Source: Jidongwangia harbinensis (GTDB lineage: Bacteria > Actinomycetota > Actinomycetes > Mycobacteriales > Micromonosporaceae). Taken from it: a DNA stretch of 64,000 bases. The notes beneath the pieces were generated by a model, which saw only the letters and a program-made list of their open reading frames with translations, searched no databases and was not told the DNA's origin. Positions 40,932 to 48,814 of the stretch are shown piece after piece (position 1 is the first letter of the stretch; each line of letters begins with the position of its first letter). Location of the stretch: contig NZ_JAIWNC010000056.1 in NCBI RefSeq assembly GCF_020216025.1, positions 1 to 64,000 on the forward strand, read 5' to 3'. Made by a program: the position numbers and the translations under genes.

Positions 40932-41891
40932 TCAGGCTCCGGTAGGCCTCTGCGGTGCACGCGTATCGGCGTGGTGCGGATTCGGTGAGACGGCCTGCCT
41001 GGCACGGATGACTGCGACGGGACAGGGGGCGTGGCGCAACACGGACTGGCTGGTCGAGCCGAGCAGCGGGCCGGTGAAGCTGCCGCGTCCGCGTGAACCG
41101 ACGACGATCAGCGCCGGTGCGGTAGCGGCTTCGAGGAGGGCCCCTACTGGGCTGCCGGTGATGAGCCGCTCGTCGACCGGCACGGTCGGGTGCTGCCGCC
41201 GACAGCCGGCCAGCGCATCGGTGAGCACCTGCTGGGCGGCGTCCTGGTATCGGAGTCGGGTGTGGTCGTCGGCCAAAGCGGCCGCAGCCGCTTCGCCGGG
41301 TCCGGTGGGGAGCGGCAGGCTCCACGCGTGCACGGCGATGACAGTGGTGCCGAGGCGGGCCGCTTCGGTGAACGCGAACGCCAACGCGGTGTGTGCGGCT
41401 TCCGAATCGTCGACGCCCACCACTACCGCACCGGCGTCGGGTGGCTGGTCGCGCACGACGATGGTGGGACAGTCGGCGTGGGCGGAAACCTGCACGCTGA
41501 CGGAGCCGAGGAGCATGCCGGTGAACCCGCCACGCCCGCGTGATCCCACGACGATCAGGTCGCATTGTTCGGAGGCGTCGATGAGTGCCGGTGCGGCACC
41601 GCCGACGCGTAGGTCGGTCGTCACCTCGATGTCGCGGCCATGGCGGTGGGCCACCGCGACCGCCGTGGCGAGGACGGCTTCGCCGGCCCGGGCGGCATCG
41701 GCCGCCGGATCCGCGGTGGAGGGTGATGCCGGGGCGGCCAAGGATATCGTCGGGATGGGTACCGGTAGGTCGTGTGCGTGTGTGAGCCGCAGGCGGGCGC
41801 CGGTCTCCCGGGCGCGCGTGGCGGCCCACTCGACTGCTGTCTCCGAATGGGGTGAGCCGTCGACGCCCACCACGATCAACGAGTTGTGCAC
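40932..41891 (-). CDS. Tandem universal stress protein
   Basis: A 319-residue two-domain Usp protein with both ATP loops intact (GSRGRGGFTGMLLGSVSVQ and GSRGRGSFTGPLLGSTSQ) and VVGVDGSPHS / VVGVDDSEAA domain starts. A 20-residue hydrophilic tail follows. GTG start at 41891 with GGGAGGT upstream. Unlike the Usp genes in the first 25 kb it has no DosR-type box; instead the GTCAY repeat is centred 67 bases upstream, placing it in the second presumed regulon. Confidence 0.9.
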   Translation of the reverse strand: MHNSLIVVGVDGSPHSETAVEWAATRARETGARLRLTHAHDLPVPIPTISLAAPASPSTADPAADAARAGEAVLATAVAVAHRHGRDIEVTTDLRVGGAAPALIDASEQCDLIVVGSRGRGGFTGMLLGSVSVQVSAHADCPTIVVRDQPPDAGAVVVGVDDSEAAHTALAFAFTEAARLGTTVIAVHAWSLPLPTGPGEAAAAALADDHTRLRYQDAAQQVLTDALAGCRRQHPTVPVDERLITGSPVGALLEAATAPALIVVGSRGRGSFTGPLLGSTSQSVLRHAPCPVAVIRARQAVSPNPHHADTRAPQRPTGA

Positions 41892-41950
41892 TACTTACCT
41901 CCCTTGGCCCTCATCGTTTCCTCCTGGAATCACCGACGTCCCCCGGTCGC

Positions 41951-41966
41951 ATGACATTTGCATGAC
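41951..41966 (-). promoter_or_regulatory. GTCAY direct repeat upstream of the Usp gene
   Basis: On the minus strand GTCAT-GCAAAT-GTCAT, centred 67 bases before the start at 41891. Confidence 0.5.
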
Positions 41967-42167
41967 GGCGCCGTTCATCGCCCGCTTAGCGTGCGGTCAC
42001 CTGATCGGGCGATGCGGCAGTTCAGTGCGAGTGTTGCCGGACCGTCACGAAACCGCAGGACGGACGCCGTATGACCGGTGGACGATCGGAGCGCGCCGAC
42101 CGGGGATCACCGGCTACTTCGGGTGCACAGCCCTTGCCGCACACATTTCAGCACGGAGACGCCGAGC

Positions 42168-42983
42168 ATGCAGCTGTTCGCCGGACGATACCGGCTGGGC
42201 CGACCGATCGGCCGTGGTGGGACGGCGGTCGTCCACCGTGCCGACGACAACGTGTTGCAGCGGCCGGTAGCGGTCAAGACGCTTCTTCCGGACCGTGCGA
42301 CCGATGCGACCCTGCGTGCGGCGGTACGCCGGGAGGCTCTGGCCGCGGCCCGCCTGAGTCATCGCAACATCGCTCGGCTCTTCGACTACGGCGAGGCAGA
42401 ATGGCAGGGCACGCGCCAGCCGTTCCTGGTGATGGAACTCGTCTCCGGAAGCACGCTGTCCGCCCGCCTGACGCAGCACGGCGCGATGCACTGGCGCGAC
42501 GCCGCGCGGACCTGCGCAGCTGTCGCCGCGGCGTTGACCGTGGCCCACCGCCGGGGCATCGTCCACCACGACGTCAAGCCGGCCAACATCATGGTCTCGT
42601 CCACCGAGGTCAAGGTCGTCGACTTCGGCGTTGCCGCCGGGCCCGGCGAAAGCTCTGCGGACTCAGACGGACGGGTGTGGGGGACTCCCGCGTATCTCGC
42701 GCCCGAGCAGCTCCGCGGCCGGCCCACGGGTCCTGCGACCGATATCTACGCCCTCGGGCTCGTCCTGCACGCCTGTCTCACCGGCCGGCCGGCCTGGCCG
42801 GGCCGCAGCACCGATGAGGTGCTGATCGCCCGAGCGGGTTCTCCCGTTCCGCGATTGCCACGAAACGATGAGTTCCCCGAGCGCATCGTACGTGTCCACC
42901 GCGCGTGTCTGTCGCGGTCACCGAGAAGACGCCCATCGGCCGAGCAGATATTCCGCTCGCTGTCCGAGGCGGCGGGGGGTTGA
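42168..42983 (+). CDS. Short soluble Ser/Thr protein kinase (PknB type)
   Basis: A 271-residue kinase consisting of the catalytic domain only. Motifs: glycine loop GRPIGRGGTAVV (11-22), lysine K37 in VAVK, E56, catalytic loop HHDVKPAN with D135, DFG at 152-154 and an APEQLRG segment. HHD replaces the more common HRD, and no transmembrane segment, PASTA or other sensor domain follows. It probably phosphorylates cytoplasmic partners, possibly the nearby STAS or Usp proteins; that is inference. GGAGAC lies upstream of the ATG. Confidence 0.9.
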   Translation: MQLFAGRYRLGRPIGRGGTAVVHRADDNVLQRPVAVKTLLPDRATDATLRAAVRREALAAARLSHRNIARLFDYGEAEWQGTRQPFLVMELVSGSTLSARLTQHGAMHWRDAARTCAAVAAALTVAHRRGIVHHDVKPANIMVSSTEVKVVDFGVAAGPGESSADSDGRVWGTPAYLAPEQLRGRPTGPATDIYALGLVLHACLTGRPAWPGRSTDEVLIARAGSPVPRLPRNDEFPERIVRVHRACLSRSPRRRPSAEQIFRSLSEAAGG

Positions 42984-43237
42984 CCGGCCACGACGGTCGA
43001 ACTGCCGGGACTCGTCCTGCACAGGACCACGGGATGCGCCCGCCGTTACGTCGGTGGGGGATCAGCAGACCATGAAGATGGCATAACAACGACGGGGGAG
43101 GCGTACACCGCAATCACGCCTTGACGATCCGGACCAGAGGCCGGCGATGAGCCGAGCGTCGGCCGTTGCGGTCGCCTGCGAGCCGCCACGCTGCAATCGT
43201 CGCGGGGGAACTGCGGAGGATGCGGCGGGATCGGTGG

Positions 43238-44266
43238 TCATTGCGCCGGTGGCAATGAGCGCGCCTGCACCTGGATCAGCCGGTCACCGGCGACGAACTT
43301 GCCGATCCGGTCGTAGCGCACCAGCTCACCACCGCGCACCGCGGCCAGAATGAGGTCCACGCAATCCGCCGGCGACGTTCCGACCTCATCCGGGCGCACC
43401 GGCCGGTCGATCAGGTGCAGGCCGTGTCCCTGCACGAGCAGGTCTCCGATCACCTCACTGGCGGCCGGGCTCTGCGCGGCGAGACCCAGCAGACGGCCCG
43501 CGGCCTCGGACGAGGTGATGACCGTCGTCGCGCCGCTGCGCCGCAGCAACGGCAGATTCTCCGACGCACGGACCGCCACGGCGATCAGGGCGTCGGCGTT
43601 GAGCTGGCGCACACTCAAGGTGACCAGGGCGGCGGTGTCATCGCGGTCCGCAGCGACAATGATCCGAGAGGCGCGGCGAACGCCGGCTCGCTGCAAAATC
43701 ATCGCGCGGGTCGCATCACCGACAACCGCCGAGTGGCCGTCATCGGTGGCTTCCTGGGCGGTCGTCGGAGAACTGTCGATGACCACGAACTGTGGCGGGG
43801 TCTCAGCGCCCTCGCTGAGCGCCTTGACCGCTGCCCGGCCCTTGTTGCCGTATCCGACGACCACGGTGTGTCCGTGCAACTGTGCCCTCCAACGGCTCAA
43901 CTGCCACTGCCGGCGCGTGCGCTGCGTCAGCACCTCGAACGTCGTGCCGACAAGCAACGCGAGAAAGAACACTCGCAACGGCATGATGACCGCGACGTTC
44001 ACCAAACGCGCCGTGTCCGAAACCGGCACGATGTCTCCGTAGCCGGTCGTGGACAGGCTGACCCCGGAGTAATACACCGCGTCGAGCACCGAGACGTAGC
44101 CATCGCGTTCGTCCGCATAGCCACCGCGGTCCACCAGCACGGTCACACTCATGGTTGCCAGCGCGCCCAGCGCGAGCCCCAGCCGGCGTGTCATCGTCCG
44201 CGCCGGGCCGGGCCGCCGCAAGGGCAGCAGGATCCCGCCCGTGGTCCGATCCGGATCGTCACCCAT
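43238..44266 (-). CDS. Potassium channel with RCK (TrkA-N/TrkA-C) domain
   Basis: A 342-residue two-helix K+ channel. Helix 1 (LGLALGALATMSVTVLV), pore loop with selectivity filter TTGYGD near residue 73, helix 2 (VAVIMPLRVFFLALLVGTTF), then an RCK domain beginning VVVGYGNKGRAAVKAL (about 135) that binds nucleotide or cations, and a TrkA-C end. It probably sets membrane potential or osmotic balance. The ATG at 44266 lacks a ribosome site and follows a TACAGT by 7 bases, so a leaderless transcript is possible. Confidence 0.9.
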   Translation of the reverse strand: MGDDPDRTTGGILLPLRRPGPARTMTRRLGLALGALATMSVTVLVDRGGYADERDGYVSVLDAVYYSGVSLSTTGYGDIVPVSDTARLVNVAVIMPLRVFFLALLVGTTFEVLTQRTRRQWQLSRWRAQLHGHTVVVGYGNKGRAAVKALSEGAETPPQFVVIDSSPTTAQEATDDGHSAVVGDATRAMILQRAGVRRASRIIVAADRDDTAALVTLSVRQLNADALIAVAVRASENLPLLRRSGATTVITSSEAAGRLLGLAAQSPAASEVIGDLLVQGHGLHLIDRPVRPDEVGTSPADCVDLILAAVRGGELVRYDRIGKFVAGDRLIQVQARSLPPAQ

Positions 44267-44323
44267 CCGGTCTACTGTATCGGCCGCGGTGACCGACGCC
44301 TGTCAATGGCGCTCCCCGGAGGA

Positions 44324-44584
44324 TCAGCGGATGTCTGCCGACTTTCGCTTCGATGCCTCGTTCACGCTGGCGGAGCGGGCCTCGCCCGGCCGTGGTGTGT
44401 CGACGGCACAGAGGTGAACCCGAATACGGTGGCGCGCTAGATAGACGACGAGTGTGCCGAGGACGACTGTTGCCGCGGCCGTCGCAGGTGCGTACCCGCG
44501 GCTGATCGCGAGTCCCCACCCGGTCACCAGCACCGGCGACGCGAGGACGGCGAGTGCCAGCAGGTGCCAGTCGCTGCGCGTCAT
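44324..44584 (-). CDS. Small two-helix membrane protein A
   Basis: An 86-residue protein with two hydrophobic segments (LLALAVLASPVLVTGWGLAI and ATAAATVVLGTLVVYLA) and a charged C-terminal tail. It starts inside the stop codon of the upstream gene (ATGA overlap), so the two small membrane proteins are made together. No family recognised. Confidence 0.65.
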   Translation of the reverse strand: MTRSDWHLLALAVLASPVLVTGWGLAISRGYAPATAAATVVLGTLVVYLARHRIRVHLCAVDTPRPGEARSASVNEASKRKSADIR

Positions 44585-44865
44585 GCCGCACCGCTCGCCT
44601 CACGCACATCTGCAGTGCGGGTCTGCCGTCCCGCACTACCCGCCGAAGCGATACTTCGGCTGGTGCTCCCGTCCGACCCGTCCCGAAGACGGTCGTAGAC
44701 CAGCCGCTTCCGCACGACGTGGCGCACCAGATAGGCGCTCGTCAGAAGGCCGACCACTGCCCCGAACACGGCGCCCTGGGGCAAACCGCGCCAGGCCGCG
44801 AGGAGAACAGCGGACACGACCAGCCCGCTTGCGACGATCGCGGGGATCGGGTGATGTGCTTTCAC
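44581..44865 (-). CDS. Small two-helix membrane protein B
   Basis: A 94-residue protein from GTG 44865 (GGGAG upstream), starting VKAHHPIPAIVASGLVVSAVLLAAW, then a second helix (AVFGAVVGLLTSAYLV) and a hydrophilic tail. The longer frame upstream is not protein-like. It is coupled to membrane protein A. A GTCAY repeat lies about 105 bases upstream. No family recognised. Confidence 0.65.
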   Translation of the reverse strand: MKAHHPIPAIVASGLVVSAVLLAAWRGLPQGAVFGAVVGLLTSAYLVRHVVRKRLVYDRLRDGSDGSTSRSIASAGSAGRQTRTADVREASGAA

Positions 44866-44962
44866 TGGAGCTCCCTCGGTTTGGATCGGGACCGGTGCCG
44901 AGCCGGCGGTGCACCGTCTCCTCCATGTTGCGCCTTCCGTGCGTATGAATCGGCGCGCTGCC

Positions 44963-44978
44963 ATGACGGTCCGATGAC
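44963..44978 (-). promoter_or_regulatory. GTCAY direct repeat upstream of the small membrane-protein pair
   Basis: On the minus strand GTCAT-CGGACC-GTCAT, about 105 bases before the start at 44865; one of two such repeats in this divergent gap. Confidence 0.5.
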
Positions 44979-45025
44979 GTTCACCGGGCGGCGCGAGCGG
45001 CGACGCGGCCAAGCGATGTGTAACC

Positions 45026-45041
45026 GTCATACAACTGTCAC
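45026..45041 (+). promoter_or_regulatory. GTCAY direct repeat upstream of the membrane-anchored BON gene
   Basis: GTCAT-ACAACT-GTCAC, centred about 83 bases before the ATG at 45117. Confidence 0.5.
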
Positions 45042-45116
45042 TGTCCCGCACACGGCCCTCCATACGACCGTTCCAGACTTGGCGGACGAGGTGAGGACCC
45101 TGGTTCGAGGGGAGAC

Positions 45117-45704
45117 ATGATCGTGTGGCCGTGGCCTGAAGACCGATCTACTCCCTACGGTGACGGCTCATCGCGCCGAACCGAGGACGCGGATGTACGC
45201 CTCGCCCGCGAGGTCACCGACAAGCTGCTGACCGACGACCGCACCCGCAGGCAGCGGATCACCGTCGACGTACAGGATCGTGTCGTGCTTCTCACCGGCG
45301 TCGTCGACAGCCGACCCACCCGGGCGGTCGCGGGCGCGGTGGTCCGCGACGTCTACGGCGTGCGGGACGTCTGCAACGGCGTACGGACGCGGGTTGGTGG
45401 CGTGCCGCCCGACACTGCCGGGGCACCGACCGCCGACCTGATGGACGTCGACGCGTTCGACGAGATGGTCGCCTGCCTGCAGTCGCCGTCACCCGCAGGG
45501 GATGGTCCCGGGCGGACGACGCGCCGGCAACGGGGACTGCGCCTGGTGCTGCTCCTCGCAATCGCCTGCCTGCCGCTCGGCGTACTCATGGTGGCCTTCG
45601 GCTGGGCCGGGATGCTGATCGCGTGCGGAATCGGTGCCCTGATCGTTGAACGCCTCCTGCACCGCACAACAGGAGACGCGGGTTCGCCTCCCCGAGGGCA
45701 GTGA
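45117..45704 (+). CDS. BON domain protein with C-terminal membrane helices
   Basis: A 195-residue protein. The N-terminus MIVWPWPEDRSTPYGD resembles the small BON proteins nearby, followed by the BON domain (about 27-95: VRLAREVTDKLLTDDRTRRQRITVDVQDRVVLLTGVVDS, VRDVCNGVRTRV). Unlike them it continues with a linker and two adjoining hydrophobic segments (LRLVLLLAIACLPLGVLMVAF and AGMLIACGIGALIV), so it is membrane-bound with the BON domain probably cytoplasmic. GAGGGGAGAC precedes the ATG. Confidence 0.8.
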   Translation: MIVWPWPEDRSTPYGDGSSRRTEDADVRLAREVTDKLLTDDRTRRQRITVDVQDRVVLLTGVVDSRPTRAVAGAVVRDVYGVRDVCNGVRTRVGGVPPDTAGAPTADLMDVDAFDEMVACLQSPSPAGDGPGRTTRRQRGLRLVLLLAIACLPLGVLMVAFGWAGMLIACGIGALIVERLLHRTTGDAGSPPRGQ

Positions 45705-45758
45705 GCCGGCGAGAGCGCCGCTCAGCATCGAAGCCGCGGATCCGGGTGGTTCGCATCC

Positions 45759-46550
45759 TCAGTCGGGGATGCTCTGTCCGCACGTTCCGCACGCCGGGCG
45801 TCCCGGACCGGCCACGGCCCTGTCGTCGCGCAGGCCGGCCAACTCCGCGCGGAGATCGCCAATTTCTTGGAGTACGGCCGCCACGTCGGCCTTGGTCGCC
45901 TCGGTGGCCCGCTCGGTCGTGGAGATTCGGTCGACGATCCAACTGGCCAGCGATCCGGTGACGAAACCGATCAGTCCGATTCCGCCGACCATCAAGCCGG
46001 CAGCCACCATTCGCCCGGTCAGCGTGGTCGGGTAGAAATCGCCGTACCCGACGGTGGTGATCGTCACGACGGCCCACCACAGCGCGTCGGAGTAGGACGT
46101 GATGGTGCCGTCTTTGCTCCCGCGCTCGGCGTCCAGGATCGCCAAGGCGCTCACGACGACCAGCAGGACAGTGGTGGATCCGACGTACAGGGCCAACCGG
46201 CCCCGCGTCCACGCCTCTGCCCGCCGGTTGAGCACCAGAATCGCCGTTACCAGGCGCAGCATGCGCAAGGGCCGGAGAACCGGCAGTACCAGCACAATCA
46301 GATCGAAGAGATGAGTGCGCACGAATCGGCGCCGATCACCGCTCAGCGACAGCCGGATCAGGTAGTCGACACCGAACAGCGCCCAGATGATCAGCCCAGC
46401 TGCGGCGCAGACCTGCAGCCAGACACGCGGCAGATCGGGGCGGACGATCGGGACCGCGTACACCGCGATGAAAAGCACGGCCAAGCCGGTCAGCACCGCT
46501 GCGGTCTTGCGTTCCCACCGTTGCAGTCCGTCGTCCTGCCCAGGTTCCAC
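45759..46550 (-). CDS. Voltage-gated-type six-helix potassium channel
   Basis: A 263-residue Kv-like channel: helices S1-S3, an arginine-bearing S4-like stretch (LRPLRMLRLVTAILVL), S5 (LALYVGSTTVLLVVVSALAIL), pore with TVGYGDFYP, and S6 (VAAGLMVGGIGLIGFVTGSLASWIV), then a short coiled-coil-like tail ending with CGTCGQ. It conducts K+ in response to voltage. GTG 46550 is chosen because GGGAG lies 4 bases upstream; an upstream GTG (46592) would add 14 residues. Confidence 0.88.
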   Translation of the reverse strand: MEPGQDDGLQRWERKTAAVLTGLAVLFIAVYAVPIVRPDLPRVWLQVCAAAGLIIWALFGVDYLIRLSLSGDRRRFVRTHLFDLIVLVLPVLRPLRMLRLVTAILVLNRRAEAWTRGRLALYVGSTTVLLVVVSALAILDAERGSKDGTITSYSDALWWAVVTITTVGYGDFYPTTLTGRMVAAGLMVGGIGLIGFVTGSLASWIVDRISTTERATEATKADVAAVLQEIGDLRAELAGLRDDRAVAGPGRPACGTCGQSIPD

Positions 46551-46678
46551 GACACTCCCGTCGCTCAGTCCGATGATCGCCGCGACGTACACTCGGCGCG
46601 GGCTGCGCCTGAGTGCACTGGTCGCCCTACCCGCCAGGCGAACGCTTCGGTGACCGGGTCACGGTCGTGGAATCGCCG

Positions 46679-46975
46679 TCATAGTGCCTGTTCGGGCACT
46701 GCGGGACCGAGGATAAACTGCACGTGCCCGTTGTCGTCGGTCATCGCGTCGATCGCTTCGCCGTCCAGCGCGTCCGCGGCGCTCTCGTCGACGAGAATGT
46801 GTGCTTCGCCCGCGTGGTAGATGGTGTCGCCCGGCTGTGGCTCGGCCGAGAGGGCGGCTTCGAGCGAGGTGGCACCGGGATGCGTGGCGATGCGCAGGCC
46901 GGTTCCTTGTGGGGCGTCGGTGTTGGCGACGAGCTCACGGATGGCGTCGGCGGCGGTATCCGAAACGGTGAACAC
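46679..46975 (-). CDS. HesB/IscA-like small protein 2 (no cysteines)
   Basis: A 98-residue paralogue of the protein at 34491-34790: VFTVSDTAADAIRELVANTDAPQGTGLRIAT at the start and DDNGHVQFILGP at the end. It has no cysteine at all, so it cannot ligate an iron-sulfur cluster as A-type carriers do. The fold is probably kept for another purpose. GTG start at 46975 with AGGAG upstream. Confidence 0.75.
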   Translation of the reverse strand: MFTVSDTAADAIRELVANTDAPQGTGLRIATHPGATSLEAALSAEPQPGDTIYHAGEAHILVDESAADALDGEAIDAMTDDNGHVQFILGPAVPEQAL

Positions 46976-47074
46976 GGCTTCTCCTAGCGTCTGGCGGTGG
47001 TGTGGTTCGCCGGCATCGGTCCGGCCGGTCTTCAGGAGTCTGGAGCGCTCGTGTAGAGCGGACCGCGCGGTCGG

Positions 47075-47089
47075 ATGACGACCCGTGAC
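47075..47089 (-). promoter_or_regulatory. Variant GTCAY direct repeat (5-base spacer) upstream of HesB-like 2
   Basis: On the minus strand GTCAC-GGGTC-GTCAT, one base shorter in the spacer than the others, about 107 bases before the start at 46975. Confidence 0.3.
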
Positions 47090-47109
47090 ACCCGCCGCGG
47101 ACCGACGCG

Positions 47110-47556
47110 TCACGCCAGCGACTGCGCCTTGGCGGCGACCAGGACCTTGCGCCCCTCGAACAGCTGGAACGGGCGTGGACCGGATAGTCCGAACGGCACC
47201 TTGAAGCCCGCGAAGGTGAAGCGTCGGACGGTCCCTTCGACGGACACCAGATCAGGGGCCCGGAACCCGGTGGACGTCGTGGTGAGCACGAGTAGGCCGT
47301 CGTCGGGCAGGTCGACGTCACGGACAACGAATGCCCGGTCGCCGAGTACCGTGGCGACACTCGCGGTGAGAACCAGCCGTTCGCCCACGTCGGTGGCCGC
47401 GATGGTGTCGAGCACCGCGCTGCGCGTGGGCTCCGGTTCCGGGATCTCGTCCCGCCAGGGCGCGTCGCACCCGGCCAGCGCTAGGCAGACGGCCAGAACC
47501 ACCAGCCGGCCGCGCGTATGCCGTCGGCGTTCTGACTGCGGTCGGATCCTGAACAC
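47110..47556 (-). CDS. Lipoprotein of unknown function with OB-like domain
   Basis: A 148-residue lipoprotein from GTG 47556: basic n-region, LVVLAVCLALAGC lipobox, then a beta-rich domain (VGERLVLTASVATVLGDRAFVVRDVDLPDDGLLVLTTTSTGF...LVSVEGTVRRFTFAGF) resembling small OB-fold envelope proteins. The longer upstream frame is not needed. The ribosome site is weak. No specific function can be given. Confidence 0.65.
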   Translation of the reverse strand: MFRIRPQSERRRHTRGRLVVLAVCLALAGCDAPWRDEIPEPEPTRSAVLDTIAATDVGERLVLTASVATVLGDRAFVVRDVDLPDDGLLVLTTTSTGFRAPDLVSVEGTVRRFTFAGFKVPFGLSGPRPFQLFEGRKVLVAAKAQSLA

Positions 47557-47667
47557 GGGATCACCCCACCCGGCCTTGTCGTGAATCCTTCGTGTCTGGA
47601 GCGTAAGCGTCCGAGGTCGCGATGACTGCACAGGACTGTGTCGACTCCGTGACGGTGTGTGCATGGT

Positions 47668-47706
47668 GCTACCCGAGCGGGCGCGTGTGGCGCTCGCCCG
47701 GGTAGC
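47668..47706 (-). terminator. Hairpin after the PRC-barrel gene
   Basis: Arms 47668-47684 and 47690-47706 pair at 15 of 17 positions plus one G-T around a 5-base loop, 12 bases beyond the stop of the leftward PRC-barrel gene. Confidence 0.6.
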
Positions 47707-47718
47707 CGACCGGTTGGC

Positions 47719-48141
47719 TTACGCCCGGCCGTGGGGCATGCCGGGGTATATGCCGCTCGCGCCCCAGGAGGGCGGGTAGCCGTAGTAGCCGTACAGCGAG
47801 TCGTAGTACTGGGACCCGTCGATCAGGTCGGGATCGTACTGCGGAGCCCCGCCGACCCGTTCGCGGGATTCTCCGACGTACACGGTGTCCTCGGCGATCC
47901 GGGTGATCGCGTCGATCGGGATGAACGACGCGGTGGCGCCGATGCCCAGGATGCCTCCGTGTTCGACCCGCAGGAACCGGATCCTACCTTCCTCAGCGTC
48001 GATCAACAGATCGTCGACCTTGCCGAGGTCTTCACCGTTGCGGTCTTCGACCTTGCGGCCGCGGATGTCCTCGGTCGGGTCGGCCAGGATCTGATCGCTG
48101 TCGCTCAATTTGACCAGCGAGGTGGTGCTTCGGGATGCCAT
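47719..48141 (-). CDS. PRC-barrel domain protein
   Basis: A 140-residue soluble protein. Residues about 20-92 form a PRC-barrel (DIRGRKVEDRNGEDLGKVDDLLIDAEEGRIRFLRVEHGGILGIGATASFIPIDAITRI), a beta-barrel that binds protein or RNA partners. A C-terminal tail rich in Tyr, Gly and Pro (about 105-140, YYDSLYGYYGYPPSW) follows. Stand-alone PRC proteins are frequent in stress-gene clusters but without known mechanism. GGGAGAACCTG precedes the ATG. Confidence 0.82.
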   Translation of the reverse strand: MASRSTTSLVKLSDSDQILADPTEDIRGRKVEDRNGEDLGKVDDLLIDAEEGRIRFLRVEHGGILGIGATASFIPIDAITRIAEDTVYVGESRERVGGAPQYDPDLIDGSQYYDSLYGYYGYPPSWGASGIYPGMPHGRA

Positions 48142-48268
48142 CAGGTTCTCCCTTCTGCATCGGTGGGCCGGTCACGTCTCCGGACCGGCCGGGCCCGCCG
48201 TCCTACCCCAGGTCCGGGTCGCCCCAATCGGGTCGAGGCCGCTTTCTCGTGGCCGTCGTCGTCGCGGG

Positions 48269-48814
48269 TCAGGCCTCGATCAGGGTGGAGTAGTCGGCGA
48301 TGGTGACCGGTCCGCTGGCCAGAGATCCGTCCGCGCGGGGTACGTCCAGTGGCTGACCGCGGCTGGTGAAGGCTACGGTTCCGACGTCGAGGCGGGATCC
48401 GAGGGTGCAGACGATCTGCCCGAGGGCCAGTACCTGGTCGCTGCGGCTGCCCTGGCCGACCAGGCTACCGACCTCCACCACGGCCCGACCCGCCTGCAGG
48501 TCGAGCGTGATCCCTTCGGCGGTGGTCAGGGCGCTGATCAGGCCGTCGGCGCTTTCCGCGGCAGTAGGTCCGGCAAGCAGATCGGCCAGGTGCTGCCGGG
48601 CGGTGCGGGCGAACGGTATTCGCCGCGCCGTCCGGACCAGCCGCCCGTCGCGGACGAGGCAGATCCGCTCCACCACCGGGCCGGCGTCGGCCGGGGCGGG
48701 GGCGCCCGCCCGGGGCGGAGGAACGGCGGACACGTCGCGAGGAGCGTCGTCCAGCGGTACGCCGCAGCCGCCGAGCAGTGCGACCAGCAGCAGCATCGAC
48801 AGTCGGCGGGTCAC
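48269..48814 (-). CDS. GerMN-domain lipoprotein (LpqB-like partner of the kinase)
   Basis: A 181-residue lipoprotein: signal MLLLVALLGGCG, a linker, then a GerMN domain (about 52-175: RTARQHLADLLAGPTAAESADGLISALT, ITLDLQAGRAVVEVG, QVLALGQIVCTLGSRLDVGTVAFTSRGQPLDVP). The GTG at 48814 overlaps the kinase stop (GTGA). The order regulator, kinase, GerMN lipoprotein matches mtrA-mtrB-lpqB, where LpqB tunes MtrB. It is shorter than LpqB and lacks its beta-propeller. Confidence 0.8.
   Translation of the reverse strand: MTRRLSMLLLVALLGGCGVPLDDAPRDVSAVPPPRAGAPAPADAGPVVERICLVRDGRLVRTARRIPFARTARQHLADLLAGPTAAESADGLISALTTAEGITLDLQAGRAVVEVGSLVGQGSRSDQVLALGQIVCTLGSRLDVGTVAFTSRGQPLDVPRADGSLASGPVTIADYSTLIEA

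Noticed and set aside
42049..42064. GTCAC-N6-GCAGG upstream of the Ser/Thr kinase
   Set aside because: Only one half-site is present, so it is not counted as a GTCAY repeat.
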